Shown: piece by piece, positions 44,135 through 54,825 of the stretch | How the letters are laid out: each line of letters starts with the position of its first letter | Position numbering within the stretch: the stretch's first letter is position 1 | NCBI GenBank assembly: GCA_014529385.2 | Contig: CM043971.1 | Location: 97,053,485 to 97,117,484, forward strand | Reading direction: 5' to 3' | DNA from: Adiantum capillus-veneris | Taxonomy: Eukaryota; Streptophyta; Polypodiopsida; Polypodiales; Pteridaceae | DNA length: 64,000 bases | Notes under the pieces: generated by a model | What the model was told of the DNA's origin: nothing | Databases searched by the model: none | What the model saw: only the letters and a program-made list of their open reading frames with translations | Position numbers and translations under genes: made by a program

Positions 44135-46214
44135 TGTGAGGTCCCCACCCCGTCGTATCAAACAACGGATCTGATGGTAAACCTGGTGGCTACTAGATCT
44201 ATAGCGGAAGCAAACGAAATGGTTCACGGTTCAACTAGCGGACGATCTCTCATCACAAAGTGAGTCGAGTTCGAGCCTACTAGCAACGAGATCTAGCTCC
44301 ACCTCGCAGGGGAAGCGTACTTAACTATCTAGCGATCCTAAGACCCACCTTCCAAGAGGAGAGAAACCTCGAGTGCCTTTTTCCCCATGTTTCAGAGGCA
44401 CGTACTCTCGAGATTTCACCGCTCTCGGGGCAATGAGTATTACTAATATCGAAGTAAGCACAATGGGGACAGAGAGTTCCCGACCAATCGGGACCACCCA
44501 TCTCGTAGGCATTGGCAACCCGAGCCAAGCCCCCACTTTCCACCCCCACACTCACACTTCCTCGTGTGACCTAATTACTACCACAAGGTTGTTCAACATA
44601 GATATTCCTTGTTTAATTCCGAATCACATGGTTCGTTCAAACAGCCCTTCAACCAGTATTGCAAACAACACCAAGACAAAATTCTAGTAAAAATTCTACT
44701 CAAACTTATTCATAAAAGTTCCAATGTTCTGGAGGTACAACATCCCCCCTCCAGCGAGAGTTCACTTCTCCCGTTGTCGCCTAGCTGCCCATACAACTAG
44801 GTATGTCCACCGCATAGAAAGCACGTCGTGGACACTCCCACCACATAGAAAGCAAGACGTGGGTTCCCACCGCATAGAAAGCAAGTCGTGGGTATCCACC
44901 GCATAGAAAGCAGGTCGTGGATTCAAGAGCCCTAACGAGGAACTCTGCCCCCTATGATCAGTAGGGGGCTCAGGACTGATTCAACATTGGAAATAAAATG
45001 AACATGTCGAGCTAAATTTTCCCTAGCAAACATTCTTTCCTCTTGCAAACAGCATACCCATCAATCATTTCTTTCCTACTTTATACTTAAATGTACTATG
45101 CATGCAATGCCGAGGTTTCTGTCGAATTTCTCCAACATGTTCGGGGATATGTTCATTCCTAACTAATCGTATGCAATGTTAATTTAAACAACTTGAATAA
45201 AAATATGATCTATCTCTTCCATTTCCTCGTCAATAGCCCGTGAGATGGCCGGTATTTGCTCGTCCATGGGAGCCTTCCCCTTCCCGTTGACATTGCTCGT
45301 TCCTGCTTTGCGATCATGGGCACCACCGAAGCGCGTCCTCTTAACCGGGGCCATTTCTCACTACTTTAAATGATTAGCTTGGAGAAAGAGCTAAGGTTCA
45401 GAGCATCATAACAGTCCAATGGGTAGATTAGTGACATCAATTAATCCCTCCTATATGAGAGTCTAAATTTCTTTCATAAAGCAATCATTAAGGATGGCAC
45501 ATAATCCTATGGGAACCGGCTCTAAGATAATTATTCGGCTTACATGATCAAGAATAATTAGGATTTCACTATTGGAATTACCAGAGAATTGGATTAAGTA
45601 TGATTAAACTATTTCCTAGCATTTAGATGATGCAGATTTACCCTATGCATATGTGTGAGGAAAAACCAATTCTTAGAGACTTATTGGCGGATTAATTTCT
45701 TCTTAAATACGTCTTAATGCATAAGAGAAATGAATTCAATTAAGCTACAATGTTAATGAGTGATTACAATAGAGATTCTCTTCAATCTGCACAAATACTA
45801 GCTTACCGATTAATTACTATGCTGTCTAGAGAGAGAAGATTCTGATAATTATGCTCTAATCATTAATCGAGAGTGAAGAATGGCTGATAATTCAGCTATG
45901 GAATGATGATACTTAATAGAGTACGAATAAGGAGAATTTAGAGAGTAGTCATAGAGATTTTTGACTAGGAATAAGCATAATAGACAAGGGATTTAGATGG
46001 TAGAGAAAAAGATTCACAGATGGCATTAATTAAATTGTCGTTACCGTGATTAAGAGCTGGTAATCTTCTCGATTTTCTGATCTAATCGAGCTTCTTGAGA
46101 TGAAAATTCGGCAGCACCTCCCTCCTAGCTTCTTCTTCAATAGGTGTGTGATTCGGCAGCACCTCCCCAATGTATGTGGGTGTGTGTGTATGCACTGTGT
46201 GTGTGTTATCATAA

Positions 46215-46253
<39 letters not shown>

Positions 46254-46928
46254 TGTGTGTGTATACAGGTCTTTAAATAGGATCCTGTAGGCTGAAAATC
46301 GATCTGGGTTGCTAAATGCATCTGGGAGCTTCTCCAGTTAAGCATGGCAAGTCCAGTTCTCTGCCCACCAAGTGTCAGGTTGGCTTGGTTAACTGGTTCT
46401 GAGACTGAGTTGCAGGCTTGGCAGCTTTCCCAAGACTCCCACAAGGCAAGAGGGCGCCCCCTAGCTGCTAAAGCTGATCTGGAGTTGCCTGGGACCTGTT
46501 CCCACACAGTCCCGGGCCCCCGGTACCTCCTCGGACAATTTTTAGGAAATTTGGTTCTAGGCTAAAACGGGTCATACGAATCGGATTTTGATGCCGTAAA
46601 TTTCCGTACAAAGCTCCAACTAAGGCGTACTGGCCCGAGTACCTGCCATATTTAGTAGCCCGCGGGTCCAAAAATGCATTTTTTTCAAATTCGGGGTACG
46701 GGTGCAGATTTTCGAGACGGTCGAGACTGGACGGTTCGGGTGACCAAAAACTTACTATTTTTGGAAAATTTTCACAAAAATTATTTTAATTCACATTTTG
46801 AAGCTTTATAACATTCTAAACATCATGGCACTGACAGAATCTGGAAAACTGCTAAAAATAGTAACTTATTCCATTATGATTATTTCATGGTACAAGGGTG
46901 TTCTTGTGATCGGGTCAGAGACCTTACA
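44135..46928 (-). repeat. Element 5 left LTR (3' LTR in element sense)
   Basis: 2794 bp, TG...CA. It includes a minisatellite of about 30-bp units (CCGCATAGAAAGCACGTCGT and variants, 44808-44925) and a GT microsatellite (46220-46262). The purine tract in element sense, TTGGGGAGGT, abuts at 46929. No credible gene inside. Confidence 0.93.
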
Positions 46929-46956
46929 ACCTCCCCAACGTGAAAAATTTGAGATG

Positions 46957-48312
46957 TCCTTATCTCAAGAATGAGTTTGGGTAATCTTTTAAGAGCGTCG
47001 ATTCGTCTTCCCAGGTTGCATCTTCTTCAGGGTAATCCTTCCACTTTACCAGATGCTTAGTGATAGTTCTGTTGCGTAACTTTCTTTCCCTTGTTTCAAG
47101 TACATAGTCAGGTTGGAGCTCGAGAACTCCTTGTGCTGGCATGACTATCTGATCTGAGTCCAAGAATTGATCAGGATTGGGAATATAGGGTTTGAGTAAG
47201 CTGACATGGAATACATCATGAACCTTCAATTTTGCAGGTAACTTTAGCTTGTAGGCCTAGTCACTTATAACCTTAACGATCTCAAATGGTCCACAATACC
47301 TTGGGCTTAACTTCTTGTATCTGCCTAGCGATAAATTGCTTTTCTTAGGCCGGACTCGGAGAAAAACCTTATCTCCTTCCTTGAAAGTTCTATCTGTGCG
47401 GTTCTTATCTGCATAGTGCTTCTGCCTATCTTGAGCTGCCTGAATGTCCTGGCGAATGGCTCTAGTCTGTGCTTCTATTTCTTCTAACATATTTCTAGAG
47501 GCTTCTACTCTGATGGTTGGATCTGAAAAGTTCAGTGGTGCTAAACAGTCCTGTCCGTAAAGAGCTTTGAAAGGTGACATTCCAATGCTTCTGTGTTCGG
47601 AAGAGTTATAAGCATATTCTACCAAAGGTAGATATTGTAACCACTTCTTTGGTTCTTGCGAACAATAGGCTCTGAGAATGTCCTCAATGACTTGATTAAC
47701 TCTTTCGGTTTGCCCGTCAGTCTGCGGATGATATGCTGTGCTGAAGGCTAATTGTGACCCAATAGATTGGAAAAGAGAGGTCCAAAATTTTGATGTAAAC
47801 TTGGCATCTCTATCGCTGACGATACGCTTGGGTAGACCATGTAACCTAAAAATCTCCTTGATGAATACCCGACTAACATCAGAAGCAGTAAAGGTCGTCT
47901 TTACGGGTATTAGATGAGCCACTTTTGTGAGCATATCAACAACCACGAAAACAGAATCATAACCTCGTGTGGAAGGTAATCCTATAACAAAATCCATACT
48001 GATGCATTCCCACTTCATCTGGGGTATGTCAAGAGGTTGAAGTTGCCCTGGTAATTTGATCCTTTCGGCCTTTATCTGTTGACAAGAAATACATTGCCTC
48101 ACATAGCGAAGTATGTCTCCTTTCATTCCAGACCAGAAATAATTCCTTCTGACGGCGTGAAGTATTTTAGCATAGCCTGGGTGTCCGGATGTAGGGCTAT
48201 CGTGTGCTTCATATAGAATGGCCTTCTTTAAAGCTGGGTCTCTGGGTACACAGAGTCTATGTATGTAGTAAAGACATCCTTCCACAAGAGCGTAATCTTT
48301 AGCTTCATGCAT
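46957..48312 (-). pseudogene. Element 5 integrase with C-terminal chromodomain
   Basis: Zinc region: HDSPTSGHPGYAKILH and CISCQQIK. DDE core: D in ISMDFVIGLP, D in IVSDRDAKFTSKFW, E in DGQTERVNQ; all intact. The GPF/Y module is YCGPFEIVK. A TAG near 47255 interrupts VISD-stop-AYKLKLP. The chromodomain is DYVLETRERKLRNRT, HLVKWKDYPEEDATWEDES, with its aromatic residues W, Y and W present. Chromodomains steer integration to histone-marked chromatin. Confidence 0.9.
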
Positions 48313-48321
48313 CTTATTCTG

Positions 48322-48790
48322 CTAGACTAATGAAGCCATATGTTGGTACTCTGGATCTTTGAGGGATGCTTCTTTGATTCTATCCCAGATAGGGTTATTT
48401 GGAATAGAGATAGCTCCGAGAAACGATTTTCGGCTAAGACCATCTGCAACTGCGTTTTCCTTTCCTGGTCTATACTTTATGTCAAGGTCATATTCCTGTA
48501 ATAGCTCTATCCATCGCCGTTGTCGCATATTGAGAATGGGTTGAGTAAAAATCCACTTTAAACTCTTGTGGTCTGTAACCAGCTGAAACTTGCGTCCAAG
48601 AAGATAATGTCTCCATAACTTCAGTGCATGAATAACTGCTAAAAGTTCCAGATCATGAGTGGGATAATTCTTCTCATGATCCCTCAGCTTTCGCGAAGTA
48701 TACGCCACCGGTCTTCCTTCTTGAGTAAGACTTCCGCCTAGAGCAGACTTACTAGCATCTGTCGCTACTTCAAATTCTTACTGAAGTCTG
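48322..48790 (-). pseudogene. Element 5 RNase H
   Basis: EVATDASKSALGG, AYTSRKLRDHEKNYPTHDLE and LVTDHKSLKW carry the active-site acids, and ENAVADGLSRK ends the domain. A frameshift near 48775 separates it from RT, and a TAG at about 48322 (SLV-stop-QNKM) separates it from integrase. Confidence 0.85.
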
Positions 48791-51242
48791 GAAGCTTTAA
48801 AATAGGAGCTGAGACCAAGAATTCTTTTAACTTAGCAAAACTAGACTCGTGCTCGGTCTTCCAATCGATCCTCATTCCTTTCTTCAGGAGTTCCGTCAAA
48901 GGTGCAGCAATACGTGCATAATCCTTGACAAAAATCCTGTACTATCCCGTTATTCCAAGAAATCCCCTTACTTCGCTGACAGTGGATGATTGAGGCCAAT
49001 CAACGATGTCCTTGACTTTGTCTGGGTCCAATGAAATCCCTTCAGCCGAAATGACAAATCCAAGATAGTTGACCTTTGGTGAGCAAAAAGTGCACTTGCT
49101 CTCTTTAGCGTAAAGTTGGTGTTTTCGGAGAAGATCAAGTACTTTGCGAACATGTTCTTCGTGATCTGCCTCGTCTTTGGAATAGATTAGAATGTCATCA
49201 AAGAAAACCAAGACAAAATCATCGAGGTAAGGTCTAAAAATATCCTGCATAAGTCGGTTGAAGCTTGCAAGAGCATTTGTTAGACCAAAAGACATTACTG
49301 TGAATTCGTAGTGCCCATACCTAGTATTGAAAGCTGTCTTCGGAATATCTGATTCCTTGATCTTGATTTGGTAATATCCTGACCTTAGATCTATCTTTGT
49401 AAATATTTTGGCGCCGTGGAGTCTGTCCAAAAGTTTGTCAATCCTTGGAATTGGATACTTGTTCTTGACAGTTACTTGGTTTAGTCCACGATAGTCTATG
49501 CATAGCCTTAAGGTCCCATCCTTCTTCTTCTGAAAAAGAACTGGAGCACCCCAAGGAGAAGTACTGGGTTGGATGAATCCTTGCTCAATGAGTTTCTTAA
49601 GTTGTTCTTTGAGTTCGATGGCCTCCGGAAGTGACATTTTATAAGGTCTTTTTGAGATAGGTTCACACCCAGGGATAGTCTCGATCTCATGATCTACCTC
49701 TCTGTGGGGTGGAAGATTTGTAAGGTCTTCGGGGAATACATCATCATACTCTCTCAACCAGTTTGGTCGAAGTGAGGTATCTGATTGGTCCACCTTATTG
49801 AGTTTAACTGCATATATTTGCTGACCCTTTCTTAGTCCCTTCAAGAGTCTGCTGGCCTTAACTAGAATAGCCCTAGGTCTCCCATTTTCCCCCTGAATTA
49901 AGGCTTCATTACCCAAGTTATCTGTAAAGTTAAAATTCCCTTGTGCACAATGTATGTGGGCCCTATTTTGCTTTAGCCAGTCCATCCCTAGTATCCCATC
50001 AAAGAATCCTAAGGGTAAGGTTCGAAATTGGGCAGAAGTTGGGTGTCCCCCTAAATCGAAGTCAATTTTTCCCACAGAGTGTTGAGATACTACCTCCTTG
50101 CCGTTTGCTAACTCGACAACTAGCTTGCTTGACGGATACTTATCTAGCTTAAGCTTTCTCATGCATCTGGGTGAAAGAAATGAAAGAGTACTGCCACAAT
50201 CTATAAGGAAGTTAACTTGTTCACCTCTGAGAGATCCTGGCGTATGAATGACTGCGTATTGATCGCAACCATTGGGATTGTCAATTGCAGCATGTAGGGT
50301 TGCTCTCTCCACTGCTTCATCACCCACAGTTGGTTGAACTACTGCGGCATTCACTTTGGCGGTAGCTCCACGCCCTCGCCCTCTGTTCATTCTTCCGCGT
50401 CCTCCTCTTCCATTAGCTTGGCCACGCCCACGGGTATTCAAGGGTATGGCATTGGCGTTGGTTGCATGAATGTTCCTGGGGCAGTTGGATCTGTAGTGTC
50501 CATGCTCGCCGCAACCATAGCATCGAACATCAGGGAACTCCATGGTTGTGGTGGTAGCCACAATAGGGTGCTGGTTATAGGTTTGGTTTGCTGGTCTGTT
50601 GTCCCAAGCAGTGTTCCTTGCCCTCTTTGCCCAATGATTCCTCCTATTATGATTAGCTTTTTGTACTTCGAGAGCTAGAGGTTTGGCCCTCAACAAGGCA
50701 TCCTCCAGTGTTGACGGCCTGAGAGCCTCCAGCCGAGTGTTCAAGGGATCGATTAGTCCTTGACAGAATCTTGCCACCTGTTGTTCCAAGGTCATCTTAG
50801 GAGCATATCTCCGAAGAGTGACAAACTTTGCATAGTATTCTTCGACCGTATAATTCAGCTGCCGAAGTGAAAAGAATTCATTCATTCTCAAGGTCCTATA
50901 GGCAGGTGGTAAATAACGTCCCAATATTGCAGCTTTGATGTCTTCCCAGGACTGGGAAGATCCCTTAATATCCATGTCCCTGCAATGTTGCTTCCACCAT
51001 ATCTTGGCATCGCCAGTCAGGCGGAACATCGCAAGCATGGTCTGATTTACGGGTTGGGTTCCCGCAGCTTCAAAGTAATCGTCCATGGCTTCCATCCATA
51101 CTTCCGCATCTCTCTCCACATTTGCCCCCTCGCCCTTAAAGATCAGGTTGGGATTGCTTAAGGAGGAGCTTCTTCTCTTGCGCTGCTGAGTACAGAGCAA
51201 CAGGCGGTACCTACATGGGTTATACGAAATTCTTGATACCAT
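48791..51242 (-). pseudogene. Element 5 gag-PR-RT
   Basis: One frame of about 766 residues ends at a TAG near 48942. Gag: [46 protein letters not shown] and a CCHC knuckle [14 protein letters not shown]. Protease: [13 protein letters not shown], where the usual D-S/T-G is [44 protein letters not shown] and [11 protein letters not shown]. The TAG falls at FLGITG-stop-YRIF, where Tyr or Trp is usual. The N-terminal Met chosen at 51242 may not be the true start. Confidence 0.88.
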
Positions 51243-51428
51243 TACTTGAATTTCAAGATAGACACGAGACTTTAAATAAAATTCAAGATTCTACTTTATT
51301 AGAAGACAGAGATTCAGAGACAAAAAGCACTTTATTGATGGAAATTTATTACAATCGAAACTCCTCAAGGTTTAGAATGACTGATGACCGCTTATTACAT
51401 GGTTTTATGGATTGCGTATAACATACGC

Positions 51429-51944
51429 CTAGGAAATGGTATTGACATGATGCACTACTTCATTCGTGTAATAGTTCTTATACACATTCTTGAGGGGATA
51501 ATAAACTAAGATATCGTGCCGGAGTTCCGCTTTCAGTAATCCAAAGGTCTTGACTCGGTTTGCTGGAATCACATTGGTGACCTTCTCCAAGAGCCAGTCG
51601 TTGATGGTTTGGTTGGAGTTGCCCGAAACAGTCTGGTCCAATCGTGTGGGCACCAAGTAGAATATCTCTATCACTCTCAACTCTTCTCCCCAACGTATCT
51701 TCTTCAAGTCGGTAGCCAGGCATCCTAGCTTCCGAGCATTGATGTAGTAAACCCCTCCTGGAAATGTCCAATCAAGTTCCCATCCTTTGTCAATGCGAGT
51801 GGAGTGTGGCGTATAACCCTTCAACAGTATCTCCATGACATCTCGCCTGAATTGGTAAACTCGGGATCTTCGAGCTTGTTCATAAATAAGCTCAAACACT
51901 TGGAACTTCCGATATTCGAGCACGGGGTCTTCCTGCAACACCAA
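51429..51944 (-). CDS. Element 5 extra ORF upstream of gag, 171 residues
   Basis: Lies between the primer site and gag, in the same orientation and frame as gag. The ATG at 51944 opens an intact frame with VLEYRKFQVFELIYEQARRS, WTFPGGVYYINARKLG and IRWGEELRVIEIFYLVP, ending in a TAG. There is no zinc finger, signal peptide or membrane segment, and no similarity to gag that I can see. Most chromoviruses have no such ORF. It could be a captured or element-specific protein. Confidence 0.55.
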   Translation of the reverse strand: MVLQEDPVLEYRKFQVFELIYEQARRSRVYQFRRDVMEILLKGYTPHSTRIDKGWELDWTFPGGVYYINARKLGCLATDLKKIRWGEELRVIEIFYLVPTRLDQTVSGNSNQTINDWLLEKVTNVIPANRVKTFGLLKAELRHDILVYYPLKNVYKNYYTNEVVHHVNTIS

Positions 51945-52032
51945 TGCAAGGAATTCGGATCAACTACCTATATACTTTCAGTTCCTTTTAAATGTTCAAA
52001 CAATACGACTTTATTTTTCCCAGCCTAACCTA

Positions 52033-52045
52033 GGCTTTGATACCA
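52033..52045 (-). other. Primer-binding site of element 5
   Basis: TGGTATCAAAGCC in element sense, two bases after the LTR end (52048). It matches the initiator tRNA-Met 3' end pattern TGGTATCAGAGC with one change. Confidence 0.85.
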
Positions 52046-52047
52046 GG

Positions 52048-54820
52048 TGTGAGGTCCCCACTCCGTCGTATCAAACAACGGATCTGATGGTAAACCTGGT
52101 GGCCACTAGATCTATAGCGGAAGCAAACAAAATGGTTCAGGGTTCAACTAGCAGATGATCTCTCATCACAAAGTGAGTCGAGTTCGAGCCTACTAGCAAC
52201 GAGATCTAGCTCCACTTCGCAGGGGAAGCGTACTTAACTATCTAGCGATCCTAAGACCCACCTTCCAAGAGGAGAGAAACCTCGAGTGCCTTTTTCCCCA
52301 TGTTTCAGAGGCACGTACTCTCGAGATTTCACCGCTCTCGGGGCAATGAGTATTACTAATATCGAAGTAAGCACAATGGGGACAGAGAGTTCCCGACCAA
52401 TCGGGACCACCCATCTCGTAGGCATTGGCAACCCGAGCCAAGCCCCCACTTTCCACCCCCACACTCACACTTCCTCGTGTGACCTAATTACTACCACAAG
52501 GTTGTTCAACATAGATATTCCTTGTTTAATTCCGAATCACATGGTTCGTTAAAACAGCCCTTCAACCAGTATTGCAAACAACACCAAGACAGAATTCTAG
52601 TAAAAATTCTACTCAAACTTATTCATAAAAGTTCCAATGTTCTGGAGGTACAACATCCCCCCTCCAACGAGAGTTCACTCCTCCCGTTGTCGCCTAGCTG
52701 CCCATACAACTAGGTATGTCCACCGCATAGAAAGCACGTCGTGGACACTCCCACCACATAGAAAGCAAGACGTGGGTTCCCACCGCATAGAAAGCAAGTC
52801 GTGGGTATCCACCGCATAGAAAGCACGTCGTGGATTCAAGAGCCCTAACGAGGAACTCTGCCCCCTGTGATCAGTAGGGGGCTCAGGACTGATTCAACAT
52901 TGGAAATAAAATGAACATGTCGAGCTAAATTTTCCCTAGCAAACATTCTTTCCTCTTGCAAACAGCATACCCATCAATCATTTCTTTCATACTTTATACT
53001 TAAATGTACTATGCATGCAATGCCGAGGTTTTTGTCGGATTTCTTCAACATGTTCGGGGATATGTTCATTCCTAACTAATCGTATGCAATGTTAATTTAA
53101 ACAACTTGAATAAAAATATGATCTACCTCTTCCATTTCCTCGTCAATAGCCCGTGAGATGGCCGGTATTTTCTCGTCCATGGGAGCCTTCCCCTTCCCGT
53201 TGACATTGCTCGTTCCTGCTTTGCGATCATGGGCACCACCGAAGCGCGTCCTCTTAACCAGGGCCATTTCTCACTACTTTAAATGATTAGCTTGGAGAAA
53301 GAGCTAAGGTTCACAGCATCATAACAGTCCAATGGGTAGATTAGTGACATCAATTAATCCCTCCTATATGAGAGTCTAAATTTCTTTCATAAAGCAATCA
53401 TTAAGAATGGCACATAATCCTATGGGAACTGGCTCTAAGATAATTATTCGGCTTACATGATCAAGAATAATTAGGATTTCACTATTGGAATTACCAGAGA
53501 ATTGGATTAAGTATGATTAAACTATTTCCTAGCATTTAGATGATGCAGATTTACCCTATGCATATGTGTGAGAAAAAACCAATTCTTAGAGACTTATTGG
53601 AGGATTAATTTCTTCTTAATTACGTCTTAATTCATAAGAGAAATGAATTCAATTAAGCTACAATGTTAATGAGTGATTACAATAGATATTCTCTTCAATC
53701 TGCACAAATACTAGCTTACCGATTAATTACTATGTTGTCTAGAGAGAGAAGATTCTGATAATTATGCTCTAATCATTAATCGAGAGTGAAGAATGGCTGA
53801 TAATTCAGCTATGGAATGATGATACTTAATAGAGTACGAATAAGGAGAATTTAGAGAGTAGTCATAGAGATTTTTGACTAGGAATAAGCATAATAGACAA
53901 GGGATTTAGATGGTAGAGAAAAACATTCACAGATGGCATTAATTAAATTGTCGTTACCGTGATTAAGAGCTGGTAATCTTCTCGATTTTCTGATTTTATT
54001 GAGCTTCTTGAGATGGAAATTCGGCAGCACCTCCCTCCTAGCTTCTTCTTCAATAGCTGTGTGATTCGGCAGCACCTCCCCAATGTATGTGGGTGTGTGT
54101 GTATGCACTGTGTGTGTGTGTGATCATAAGTTTCTGTGTGTGTGTGTGTGTGTGTGCAGGTCTTTAAATAGGCTCCTACAGGCTGAAAATCGATCTGGGT
54201 TGCTAAATGCATTTGAGAGCTTCTCCAGTTAAGCATGGCAAGTCCAGTTCTCTGCCCACCAAGTGTCAGGTTGGCTTGGTTAACTGGTTCTGAGACTGAG
54301 TTGCAGGCTTGGCAGCTTTCCCAAGACTCCCACAAGGCAAGAGGGCGCCCCCTAGCTGCTAAAGCTGATCTGGAGTGGCCTGGGACCTGTTCCCACACAG
54401 TCCCGGGCCCTCGGTACCTCCCCGGACAATTTTTAGGAAATTTGGTTCTAGGCTAAAACGGGTCATACGAATCGGATTTTGATGCCGTAAATTTCCATAC
54501 GAAGCTCCAACTAAGGCGTACTAGCCCGAGTACCTGCCATATTTAGCAGCCCCCAGGGTCCAAAAATGCATTTTTTTCAAATTCGGGGTACGGGTGCAGA
54601 TTTTCGAGACAGTCGAGACTGGACGGTTTGGGTGACCAAAAACTTACTATTTTTGGAAATTTTTCACAAAAATTATTTTAATTCACATTTTGAAGCTTTA
54701 TAACATTCTAAACATCATGGCACTGAGAGAATCTAGAAAACTGCTAAAAATAGTAACTTATTCCGTTATGATTATTTCATGGTACAAGGGTGTTCTTGTG
54801 ATCGGGTCAGAGACCTTACA
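52048..54820 (-). repeat. Element 5 right LTR (5' LTR in element sense)
   Basis: 2773 bp, nearly identical to 44135-46928. The minisatellite copy is at about 52720-52838, and the GT run is shorter than in the left LTR. TATTTAAA (minus strand, 54163-54170) is a possible TATA-like box. Confidence 0.93.
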
Positions 54821-54825
54821 TTTAA

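Larger units (their letters stand above)
44135..54820 (-). mobile_element. Element 5: full-length chromovirus (Ty3/gypsy) with 2.8-kb LTRs
   Basis: LTRs of 2794 bp (44135-46928) and 2773 bp (52048-54820), both TGTGAGG...CTTACA, are flanked by a perfect 5-bp TTTAA duplication (44130-44134, 54821-54825). In minus-strand sense: primer site TGGTATCAAAGCC, an upstream ORF, gag, PR, RT, RNase H, integrase, chromodomain, then the tract TTGGGGAGGT. The LTRs are nearly identical, so insertion is recent, but the frame has three TAG codons and one frameshift. Confidence 0.93.

Noticed and set aside
43357-44227. Minus-strand ORFs of 62-89 residues in the element 4 leader
   Set aside because: They span the palindromic repeats, have no domain, and run against the element sense.
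44321-44906. Overlapping 60-104 residue ORFs, repeated at 52234-52819
   Set aside because: They lie in the LTRs of element 5, overlap on both strands and lack motifs. Their duplication reflects the LTR, not gene conservation.
51242-51429. A fused 5' ORF-gag protein in element 5 by reading TAG/TAA as Gln
   Set aside because: The joining stretch looks like non-coding sequence and shows no conserved motif, so the fusion is not supported.
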